Source of the DNA: Streptomyces sp. NBC_00513
Lineage (GTDB): Bacteria; Actinomycetota; Actinomycetes; Streptomycetales; Streptomycetaceae
DNA length: 64,000 nucleotides
Assembly (NCBI RefSeq): GCF_041431415.1
Contig: NZ_CP107845.1
Coordinates: 248,001 to 312,000 of the forward strand
Direction of reading: 5' to 3'
Shown: in pieces, positions 1-6,688 of the stretch
How positions within the stretch are numbered: the first letter of the stretch is position 1
How the letters are laid out: each line of letters opens with the position of its first letter
Position numbers and translations under genes: made by a program
Notes under the pieces: model-generated
What the model was told of the DNA's origin: nothing
The model's input: the letters and a program-made list of their open reading frames with translations, nothing else
Databases searched by the model: none

Positions 1-267
1 TTTGTCGGGGCGCCGTCCCGTGCCGAGTTGGAGCGGTACTTCTTCCTGGACGACGCGGACCGGGAGGCGGTGCAGACCAAGCGGCGTGCGCACAATCGGC
101 TCGGGTACGCGGTTCAGCTCACGAGCGTGCGCTACTTGGGCCGGTTCCTGCCGGACCCGCGGCATCTGGACCCGGTTTCACTTCGCGCCAGTCGGGCGGT
201 CGCGGCCCCGGACCAGCGTTCCGACGTTCCGGTGTTCCGGTGCGCTCAGCGGGCGGTCAGCGAGTAG
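1..267 (+). pseudogene. Tn3-family transposase, N-terminal fragment
   Basis: The frame is open from the first base and reads ELERYFFLDDADREAV, then HNRLGYAVQLTSVRYLG and FLPDP. These are hallmarks of the N-terminal DNA-binding region (DUF4158) of Tn3-family transposases, which are normally about 1000 residues long. The resemblance stops near base 180, and the frame ends in a stop at 265-267 inside the convergent methyltransferase gene. The gene may begin left of the window. It is a dead remnant that marks an old transposition or deletion. Confidence 0.8.
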
Positions 268-1100
268 GCCGGCAACGGCGTGTTACCGCGCTCCTTCGCC
301 AGGTACCGAAGCACATCCGCCTGGCTCAGTACCAGGTCCCGTACCGTCTTCGGCAGCTCGGCCATCCGGTCGACGTTGTCGAGCAGTGCCGCGCAGGCAT
401 CCACCTCCCAGTCGCCGTCCTGTAGGGCGGTTGTGTCCACGACCTGTCCCGGGGCGGGGTGCCAACCTGTCTCCGGGAGGACCCGGAGCAGGCTTTCCTG
501 CGAGAACGGCGTGCGCACGTTGCCGTCGCCCCGAGACCCGCTCGCCTCTATCTGGCCCTGGATCAGGACGGCCAGAAGGTGGGGCAGCTGGTCGGCCGAG
601 CGGGGTGCGAGGTCCCACTCGGCGAAGCACAGGTTCCGGGCCCAGCGGCGAACCCGGGCGAGGGTCTCCCGCAGCGGGTCCAGGGAGGCGAAGTACCAGG
701 AGCAGTGGGCGAGGACCACATGGTCGAACCCGCTGTCCGGGAAGGTGACCGCCTTGTCGAGTACGTCCAGGCCGAAGCGGAAGTCGATGCGGGAGCCCAG
801 CGGCGTCGCTTTGAGGTGCTTCGCCGACTGCCCCAGGGTGACCGGGGCGCCGTACGACGGATCCGCAATGTCGACGGCGACCACCCGGCCCTGTGGGCCG
901 ACGGCCTCGGCAAGGACGGCCGTCATGTCGCCCTGTCCGCAGCCGACCTCCAGTACCGACGCTCCGGCCGGGATGTCCCAGCTGGAGACGAGTGCGGCCC
1001 GGTAGCGGGTCTGGGACAGCTGGATGCCGGGGCTCATGGCGCCGGCGGCCATGGAGGCCGCTATCGAGGGTGCCTTCGCCATCAGATCGGTCTTGTTCAC
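246..1100 (-). CDS. class I SAM-dependent methyltransferase
   Basis: About 285 residues. The SAM-binding motif VLEVGCGQGD lies near residue 57 and is followed by an acidic strand end (VVAVDIADPSYG) and a FDHVVLAHCSWYF motif, the order expected of a Rossmann-fold class I methyltransferase. The substrate cannot be read from the sequence. A GTG at 1100 is chosen because GGAGGA sits about five bases upstream of it. An in-frame ATG at 1121 lacks such a site. The 3' end overlaps the Tn3 transposase stump, so the gene lies directly at a transposon scar. No biosynthetic partner is adjacent. Confidence 0.8.
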   Translation of the reverse strand: MNKTDLMAKAPSIAASMAAGAMSPGIQLSQTRYRAALVSSWDIPAGASVLEVGCGQGDMTAVLAEAVGPQGRVVAVDIADPSYGAPVTLGQSAKHLKATPLGSRIDFRFGLDVLDKAVTFPDSGFDHVVLAHCSWYFASLDPLRETLARVRRWARNLCFAEWDLAPRSADQLPHLLAVLIQGQIEASGSRGDGNVRTPFSQESLLRVLPETGWHPAPGQVVDTTALQDGDWEVDACAALLDNVDRMAELPKTVRDLVLSQADVLRYLAKERGNTPLPAYSLTAR

Positions 1101-1549
1101 AGGATCCTCCGTCGTGCTCATTCGGGTGCTGTGCGTATCGAGGCCGCGGTTTTGCAGGGCATCACGGTCTTCTACACCCTCGCCCCCGCCGACGGCAGCA
1201 CGTCATCGACCACGCAGGAAGCCATGGTCCAGTACTCCCGTCGACAGCCCGACGGCACCGTCTGCGGTCCGGACAGCTGAGCCGCGTCGGGCACGTCCTC
1301 GTGCCCGCGAGCGAAGAAGCCCCCGAACCCCCGTTTCGCAGGTGGGTCGGCGCCGGAACGGCGCGCTCGTACCCGTACGTCCGGGTTTCCTCCTCCAGGC
1401 GGGGAACGATCTGCCGCCGGCCACCTCCAGAAGTAGGCCCTGGACTTTTGGCGGCGGCATTCGACGCACCAGGAAGTCCAGCAGGTGGCTCGCGAGGTAG
1501 CCCAGGCGCTCGTCCCGCAGCTCCTTCAGCGGGATTGATTGACTTCTTG
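1101..1549. other. intergenic, no convincing gene
   Basis: A short plus-strand open stretch near 1131-1280 (…RIEAAVLQGITVFYTLAPAD…) ends in a stop at 1278-1280. It has no start or ribosome site of its own and could be the tail of a lost gene. Nothing else in the interval is supported. Confidence 0.3.
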
Positions 1550-1584
1550 GCTAACGCTGATAGCTTTTAGCTAATGCCAATAGC
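1550..1584 (+). promoter_or_regulatory. paired operator-like repeats upstream of the hydrolase/TetR operon
   Basis: Two 15-bp elements, GCTAACGCTGATAGC (1550-1564) and GCTAATGCCAATAGC (1570-1584), match at 12 of 15 positions and start 20 bp apart. Each is itself dyad-symmetric (GCTA-N7-TAGC). The site is AT-richer than its surroundings and ends 38 bp before the hydrolase start. Paired half-symmetric sites two helical turns apart fit cooperative binding by a TetR-family dimer. The TetR-type protein encoded two genes on is the obvious candidate; that link is inferred. Confidence 0.5.
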
Positions 1585-1622
1585 CGACAGCCGTCGGACC
1601 TGCTGGCCACATGGAGGTAGTC

Positions 1623-2456
1623 GTGACCGAGTTCCTGAACGTCAGTGGTGGGACCATCGCCTACGAGGTGAGCGGCGTGGCCGGGCCGCTGGTGGTGGTT
1701 GCCCACGGCATGGGCGACAGCCGCGAGGCCTACCGGTTCTTCACCCCCGCCCTGGTGGAAGCGGGGTACCGGGTCGCCGCGGTGGACCTGCGCGGCCACG
1801 GTGAGTCCAGCGTCGGGTGGGCGTCCTACACCCGCACCGACCTGGCGGGCGACCTGATCGCCCTGGTGAAGCACCTCGGTGGGCCGGCGGTGCTCGTCGG
1901 CCACTCCATTGCCGGCGGTGCGGTCACGATCGCCGCGGCCAAGGCCCCGGAGCTCATCACCGCGGTGGTCGAACTCGCGCCCTTCACCCGCAAGCAGCAG
2001 GTCCGGCTCGGTGACCTGCGGGTGGCCGGCTACCGCCGGGGCGCGACCCATCTCATGGGCACCACCATCCTCGGCAGCACCCGGCAGTGGGCCAAGTACC
2101 TGGACGTCGCATATCCCGGCTCCAAGCCCGCGGACTTCGACACGCGCATGGGGCAGATCACCGCGATGCTGGAGGAGCCCGGCCGGATGAAGATCCTGCA
2201 GGCGATGGGCAAGATCTCCCCTGCCGATGCCGGTGAGCAACTGGGCAACGTCACCTGCCCGGTCCTCATCGTGCAGGGCACCCTTGACCCCGACTGGGCC
2301 TCGCCGCAGGCCGAGGGCGAGGCGATCGTCGCCGACCTGCCGTCCGGTCTGGGCCGGCTGGAGATGATCGAGGGGGCTGGTCACTACCCGCACGTCCAGT
2401 TCCCCCGGCAGACCCTCACCGCGGTCCTGACCTTCCTGGCCGGCATCGATGCCTAG
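1623..2456 (+). CDS. alpha/beta-fold hydrolase
   Basis: About 277 residues with the canonical alpha/beta-hydrolase layout: an oxyanion strand (VVVAHGMGDSREAYR), the nucleophile elbow GHSIAGG (Ser), an acid site in QGTLDPDW and the catalytic His in GAGHYPHVQFP. Likely an esterase, lactonase or similar hydrolase; the substrate is unknown. GTG at 1623 is preferred because GGAGGT ends about five bases before it; the ATG at 1611 would place that site inside the coding region. The stop overlaps the start of the TetR gene, so the two are translationally coupled. Expression is probably controlled through the paired repeats at 1550-1584. Confidence 0.85.
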   Translation: MTEFLNVSGGTIAYEVSGVAGPLVVVAHGMGDSREAYRFFTPALVEAGYRVAAVDLRGHGESSVGWASYTRTDLAGDLIALVKHLGGPAVLVGHSIAGGAVTIAAAKAPELITAVVELAPFTRKQQVRLGDLRVAGYRRGATHLMGTTILGSTRQWAKYLDVAYPGSKPADFDTRMGQITAMLEEPGRMKILQAMGKISPADAGEQLGNVTCPVLIVQGTLDPDWASPQAEGEAIVADLPSGLGRLEMIEGAGHYPHVQFPRQTLTAVLTFLAGIDA

Positions 2457-3078
2457 GGCAGGCCTGGACGCGGCCACGATCGCCGCCGCCGCAGCCGAAC
2501 TCGCCGACGCGATCGGCTTCGGCGAGCTGACCATGAGCCGGCTGGCCGAGCGGCTCGGGGTGCGCGCCCCGTCGCTCTACAAGCACATCGCCAGCCAGGA
2601 CGACCTCCACCGGCGCATCGCGGCGCTCGCCTTCGACGAGGCCGCCGACGCGATCGGCGCGGCCGTCCAGGGCCGCGCGGGGCGCGACGCCCTGGCCGCC
2701 GCCGCCGGTGCGCTCCGCGACTTCGTACTCGCCCACCCCGGCCGCTACGCGGCCACCCTCGGCCTCACGCCGACCGGCCCCGACGACCCGATCATGCTCG
2801 CCTCCAGACGAGGGATCGGACCCTTCGAAGCGGTACTGCGGGGATACGACATCGACCCACAGGAGATGACCCACGCGCTGCGGGCGGTGCGCAGCGTCTT
2901 CCACGGCTTCGCCAACCTGCAGGCATCCGGCGGATTCCAGTGGTCCACCGACGTGGGCGAGAGCTTCGAATATCTCATCGACCTCGTCGACCGTGGCCTT
3001 CGCTCCGCCGCGGTCACACACCCCGCCGCAGTCGCAGACCCCGCCGCGGTCGCAGACCCCACCGATCATCACCGGTAG
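2449..3078 (+). CDS. TetR-family transcriptional regulator
   Basis: About 209 residues. The N-terminal helix-turn-helix reads ADAIGFGELTMSRLAERLG then VRAPSLYKHIASQDDL, the typical TetR pattern ending in a Y-K-H recognition helix. The C-terminal half resembles the WHG-type ligand-binding domain of many actinobacterial TetR proteins. The ATG overlaps the hydrolase stop by eight bases, so the two form one operon. This suggests a local repressor of the hydrolase, released by its substrate or product. The extreme C-terminus carries a short tandem repeat (AVADPAAVADP) that may be slippage-prone. Confidence 0.85.
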   Translation: MPRAGLDAATIAAAAAELADAIGFGELTMSRLAERLGVRAPSLYKHIASQDDLHRRIAALAFDEAADAIGAAVQGRAGRDALAAAAGALRDFVLAHPGRYAATLGLTPTGPDDPIMLASRRGIGPFEAVLRGYDIDPQEMTHALRAVRSVFHGFANLQASGGFQWSTDVGESFEYLIDLVDRGLRSAAVTHPAAVADPAAVADPTDHHR

Positions 3079-3140
3079 ACCACTCGCTCGCCGGACCGCC
3101 AGCCCCTCCTGCCCGCAACCCGTCAGAAGTGGAAACCGTC

Positions 3141-3266
3141 ATGGACGCAGTGCTCACCGCCGTCATTGACATCGACGCCACCCCGGAAGAGGTGTGGAAC
3201 GTCCTCACCGACTTCGCCACCTACGGCGAGTGGAGCAACTTCTCCGCAGCCGAGGGAACCGCTTAA
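3141..3266 (+). pseudogene. SRPBCC-family protein, truncated
   Basis: Begins with ATG and reads TAVIDIDATPEEVWNVLTDF then YGEWSNF, the N-terminal signature of the SRPBCC/polyketide-cyclase fold, but stops after 41 residues where members run to about 145. No continuation was recovered in another frame, so the rest is lost. It follows the TetR gene and may once have been the third gene of that operon. Confidence 0.65.
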
Positions 3267-3719
3267 CTGGGAAGCACGCCCCGGCGCCGACGGACCGTCA
3301 GTCGCCCACCTGGCACGATCTGGCCTTAGCGCACGATCTGGCATGGATGTTCCTCAGGCCCCTCCTCGCGCCAGCGCTCCTCGAGAACCCGGCGGCGTTC
3401 ACGCTCGTCCAGGCCGGGCAGCGTACGACGCGCTCGTCGTCCTGGTCGGGGAGGAACGCGTGGGCGCATAACGCTGCTTCGCCCTTGCCAAGGCGGCCCG
3501 TTGTCACGGGCGACGGTGTCGGGTGGCTCTGAAGAGGCTTCGCCGGCCGTGTCACGGAACCGGCCCTCGGCATCGGACGCGCCGGGCACGTGGAACGGCC
3601 AGCCGCGCTTGGTGGCCGGCGCTGGACATGGGTGTGTGCCGGGCGGCTGGCGCACTGCCCGGCACACGCTCACTGCGGGTTCGCTACTGCCCGTTCACAG
3701 GCAGCGGGCCGTGGCCTGG
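3267..3719. other. no gene seen
   Basis: Several frames are open by virtue of GC content, but none has a start with a ribosome site or a recognisable motif. Probably decayed sequence following the SRPBCC fragment. Confidence 0.3.
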
Positions 3720-4181
3720 TTAGCGGCGGCGGCCCCAGGACTCGGTGTCGACGGTGCGGTTGCGGTCGTCGCGCAGGGTGGCGGTGTCGGAGCGGTTGTC
3801 CCAGACGTGGTCGCGCTTGCCCTGGAAGAGGTCGGTGCGGGTGTCGCGGCCGGAGCCGGTGTGGATGCGGATGGTGGCGCGGCCGCCGATGCGGGTGTCG
3901 TTGAAGCGGTACCGGTTGCCGTCGGAGTCACGCAGCGTCCAGCCACGCAGGTTGACCGGCTGGCGGGTCGTGTTGCGGATCTCGACCCACTCGCCGTTCA
4001 GGGAACGGTTGGACCGGTCGTCCCGCCCGGGAGCGTCGGCCTGGACCCGGGAGATCTCCACCCGCGGGTGCCGGTCATGCCCCCGATCCGCCGCAGTGGC
4101 GGGGAGAGCGGCGGCGGAGACGATGGCGCCGGCGGCGAGGACGGTCGCGGCGACACGGCGGGCGGTCGACGAAGCAGACAT
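3720..4181 (-). CDS. secreted lamin-tail-domain protein
   Basis: About 153 residues. A signal peptide (SSTARRVAATVLAAGAIVSA, cleavage near ALPATAA) is followed by a lamin tail domain: VEISRVQADAPG, GEWVEIRNTTRQPVNLRGW, TLRDSDGN, then GGRATIRIHTGSG and a final DTATLRDDRNRTVDTESWG strand. LTD proteins of this length are common secreted Streptomyces proteins of unknown role and may bind nucleic acid or cell-wall surfaces. Start chosen at 4181 because GAGGGG lies about twelve bases upstream; an ATG 13 codons earlier has no such site. Monocistronic. Confidence 0.8.
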   Translation of the reverse strand: MSASSTARRVAATVLAAGAIVSAAALPATAADRGHDRHPRVEISRVQADAPGRDDRSNRSLNGEWVEIRNTTRQPVNLRGWTLRDSDGNRYRFNDTRIGGRATIRIHTGSGRDTRTDLFQGKRDHVWDNRSDTATLRDDRNRTVDTESWGRRR

Positions 4182-4755
4182 CTGGTGGCCCCTCAAGAAC
4201 TGTGCCTCACCCGCCGACACGAAACCCGTACCGGATGCGGATGCCCGGCCCGTCGGTGGGCCGAGGACCCAAACTCTCGACCCGACACACGGCCGACCAC
4301 AGCCCCCGACGAGGCCGGTTACCCACCCCGGACAATCCCGTCACACACACCTGCGCACTACACGCAGCCCGCGTGAGCGTGGCCCTGACATTCACTGACC
4401 GCTACACCCACCCCCGGCGCGCGCGGCACAGTCGATCACCGTGCACCGGCGCACCACCGGGCGCACCGGTCCGCCCGTCACCCAACCGGAGCAGCAAGTT
4501 CCGTGACAGCTGTTCGGCACGATTCTTCGCACGCATGCACGGAAACCGTGCCGCCGAACGAATCCGTCTGCCCGTGCCGACTCGGCGGTGAGCCGGCCCA
4601 ATACGCAGGGGTGCGCGGCTCGACCAGGGAGCGACCTCCGAAGCCGACAGGCCCTGAGCCGCGACCGGGAGGACGCCGGGCGACGTCGCGCCCGCGGTGA
4701 CGGTCCACAGTGAAGACGTCGGGCAGTGGCCCGGCCACCCCACCGCGGGGACCGG
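4182..4755. other. no gene seen
   Basis: Overlapping open frames occur on both strands, but none has family signatures or a ribosome site. Contains the promoter region of the lamin-tail gene. Confidence 0.3.
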
Positions 4756-4863
4756 GGACAGCCGAGCATCGAGCAGCGCAAGCGCCTGGCCGACCTCGAC
4801 ATCGACTGGGCGCGCCAATGGGAATATCAGTCCCTAAAGTCCCTGACAAAACAGGATGATTGA
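4756..4863 (+). pseudogene. possible helicase-associated-domain C-terminal remnant
   Basis: A short in-frame stretch reads SIEQRKRLADLDIDWARQW and stops at 4861-4863. The pattern EQRxRLxxLxIDWA resembles the repeat units of the actinobacterial helicase-associated domain. Upstream sequence does not continue the domain. The match is short and could be chance. Confidence 0.3.
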
Positions 4864-5169
4864 TGACTAATTACTCGATATTCGACGGTCAGGGGGAGAG
4901 CGTCACCGCAGGTGTCCGGCACCCACACGAGGACCGGGCGCGACCCTCGGCGAGCGCCGGCCCCGGATCAGGGGGTGTCACCGCCCCAGATCCGCGGCCC
5001 GAACGGTCATCCTCGCGGGGGCCGTAGCCCGCCCGGCCACCCGGCCCGTACCTCCCCAACGGCGTGATCAACAGAGCGCCCGTGAAGATCTCTTCGGGCG
5101 GGCCCGTGGGGTCGATCGCGCGACGGGCTACCAGGGAAGGACGTCACGGCGCCCGATAGGCTCGCCTCA
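4864..5169. other. no gene seen; end of interval carries a repeated 30-bp motif
   Basis: Nothing coding is supported. Bases 5151-5180 match 53895-53924 at 28 of 30 positions, just upstream of a DNA-ligase remnant in both places. Confidence 0.35.
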
Positions 5170-5376
5170 CCCGCGCCGACGCGGTGTGCGCTACTCCAGA
5201 CTCAGCGGGGCTCGCTCAAACAGGACCAGTTCCCCGATCTCGCTGCGGCCGCCCTCGAGCAGGTGCCAGTCGGGCAACTTCTGGGCGGTGAACTCCTGGT
5301 GTGGGACCCGGAGGCGGAACAGGTCAGCTTCTTTCCTTACGACACCGCCAAACCCGAGACAAGCGAAAAGATTTGA
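5170..5376 (+). pseudogene. ATP-dependent DNA ligase fragment (copy A)
   Basis: In frame: LLQTQRGSLKQDQFPDLAAA, then LEQVPVGQLLGGELLVWD and EQVSF. This matches the part of ATP-dependent DNA ligases just after the nucleotide-binding lysine (FPDLxxA…LDGELxVW). Only about 60 residues remain, and a stop at 5374-5376 ends it. A homologous but longer remnant lies at 15.75-16.15 kb and a C-terminal piece at 54.4 kb. Confidence 0.7.
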
Positions 5377-5408
5377 GGGCCCCGCAGACTCTTCCGCGGG
5401 GCCCTCAA
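5373..5408 (-). terminator. strong hairpin ending the immunity gene unit
   Basis: A perfect 13-bp inverted repeat, TTGAGGGCCCCGC and its complement, separated by ten bases. It lies about 30 bp past the stop of the minus-strand gene at 5437 and overlaps the end of the ligase remnant on the other strand, so it may act bidirectionally. Confidence 0.75.
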
Positions 5409-5436
5409 TCTTCCGTCAGGAAAGGCGAATCAGGAA

Positions 5437-5730
5437 TCAGTCTAGTTCACGAGGCACGAGGATGCCGACGAGATGTTCGATCTCCGTGTCCGAGAGATCC
5501 CCTCCGATTACATGCCATCGCGAGATTCGCTTTGCCTCCGCCAATGACATTTCAAATGCATCATGCATGCAGCCAACGGTGCCGAATGCCACAGCCCCGA
5601 TATCGTCTTTAGGCCCAATTTCCGACACCAGTAGTCGCAAGACGCCAATGACCGAACCATCGCGCAGCCAGCACTTCTGAAGAGTGTGGGCTACTTTCTC
5701 TCTCTTTGGCCTGTATTCTTCCGTACCCAT
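5437..5730 (-). CDS. small hypothetical protein, candidate immunity protein
   Basis: About 97 residues, mixed charge, no signal peptide and no membrane segment. No family is recognised. Readable stretches include LRLLVSEIGPKDDIGAVAFG and ISRWHVIGGDLSDTEIEHLV. It lies 68 bp downstream of a 70-residue toxin-tip-like ORF and ends at a strong hairpin, in noticeably AT-richer DNA than its flanks. A small cytosolic protein behind an orphan toxin module is the usual position of a cognate immunity gene, so immunity is the working inference only. Confidence 0.5.
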   Translation of the reverse strand: MGTEEYRPKREKVAHTLQKCWLRDGSVIGVLRLLVSEIGPKDDIGAVAFGTVGCMHDAFEMSLAEAKRISRWHVIGGDLSDTEIEHLVGILVPRELD

Positions 5731-5798
5731 TCCATCCCCCCGGTCGCATGAAATTTACGACAAATTCAGTGTAGTTCCCAGGTGCCCTTCTTGCTTTC

Positions 5799-6011
5799 TC
5801 AGTCAATCGAAGCCCTGGTGAATCCATACTTTCGGGCAAACTTCCCGGTGAATGTTTCCCAGACGGCTTCCTCATGGCTCATTTTGCCACGCACGGCAGC
5901 GTTGAAGGGGACCAGATTATCGTCCGAAGGTCCCGGGCCGTTCCAGGCTCCGCGCATTCCATTAACCTTCTTACCCACACTCTCGAAGGCGTTGATCGCA
6001 TCCCTGATCAT
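5799..6011 (-). CDS. orphan polymorphic-toxin C-terminal tip (putative)
   Basis: About 70 residues: MIRDAINAFESVGKKVNGM, then WNGPGPSDDNLVPFNAAVRG and an ending TFTGKFARKYGFT. The DDNLxxFN… and xTGKxAxxYGFT pattern looks like the extreme C-terminus of secreted polymorphic toxins, although I cannot name the toxin family. There is no signal peptide or delivery domain, and the reading frame is open for some distance upstream of the ATG. This fits a displaced toxin cassette that could recombine onto the large toxin gene upstream. AGAGG precedes the ATG. A small real protein of unrelated function remains possible. Confidence 0.45.
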   Translation of the reverse strand: MIRDAINAFESVGKKVNGMRGAWNGPGPSDDNLVPFNAAVRGKMSHEEAVWETFTGKFARKYGFTRASID

Positions 6012-6055
6012 TTCTGAACCTCTGCGAGAGGTCCAGGACCGTGATACCGGGGAAA

Positions 6056-6096
6056 CGTATTGGCCTCACCGGGGTAGACCCGGTGAGGCCAATACG
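6056..6096 (-). terminator. perfect 18-bp stem terminator after the Imm1 gene
   Basis: CGTATTGGCCTCACCGGG pairs without mismatch with 6079-6096 across a five-base loop. It lies about 95 bp past the Imm1 stop and 45 bp before the next minus-strand ORF, so it separates the toxin-immunity unit from the orphan pair downstream. No long T-tract is visible, as is common in high-GC actinobacteria. Confidence 0.8.
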
Positions 6097-6190
6097 ACTT
6101 GCTGCTCAGCTGCCGTAGGTCATGTGACCTAGAATGACCAGATTTAGAGCCTTTGCCAGTCCGGCTTGGGTATCGCGCCGAGGTGTCCGG

Positions 6191-6673
6191 TTAGGAGGAG
6201 GTCCCCCAAGGATCATCCTCTACACCTTCATCGGCAATCTCAAAGGGCTTCCATTCAATGCAAGTCGGAATGTCTCCCCCGGAGTGCAGAAACTCCTTGA
6301 CCGCCTCTCGAACGAGAATGACTGGAACTTCCGAACTATCCGGAAATTCGGTCCAATGCCCGGCGACATGGTACGCGACGCCACTACGAGAGCCAGGAGC
6401 TCCCACTGACGCGACATGTCCGACCTCAGGCGCCGTTAGAGCTAGCGCGCCTACATTGGTATCCCTGCTGACTCCGACATATAGCTCGTGATCTGGGAAT
6501 CCTGCCGAAATTCGAGATCGAGCCCTTGACAGGATGTGTACTGCATCATGGAGGGCTGGACCCGTCAGCAGGGCATCGATGAGGCTATCCACGTCGCCCG
6601 ACGTGGAAAGCAGAACGGGGTTCTGCATGTCAGTGCGACGATAGCGCGCCTCTAGTCGATTGTCGGTCGTCAT
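6191..6673 (-). CDS. Imm1-family immunity protein
   Basis: About 160 residues, cytosolic. The C-terminal half carries the Imm1 signature: VAYHVAGHWTEFPDSSEVPV, LVREAVKEFLHSGGDIPTCI, then EW. Imm1 proteins protect actinobacteria against secreted polymorphic toxins and are, to my knowledge, often found next to SCP1.201-type deaminases. Here the gene starts 15 bp after the toxin gene whose tip looks like that deaminase class, so the two are almost certainly cotranscribed and cognate. AAGGGAT precedes the ATG. A long terminator follows. Base composition matches the toxin tip and not the repeat region, which suggests the tip and its antidote moved together. Confidence 0.85.
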   Translation of the reverse strand: MTTDNRLEARYRRTDMQNPVLLSTSGDVDSLIDALLTGPALHDAVHILSRARSRISAGFPDHELYVGVSRDTNVGALALTAPEVGHVASVGAPGSRSGVAYHVAGHWTEFPDSSEVPVILVREAVKEFLHSGGDIPTCIEWKPFEIADEGVEDDPWGTSS

Positions 6674-6688
6674 CGCACATATCCCTTC

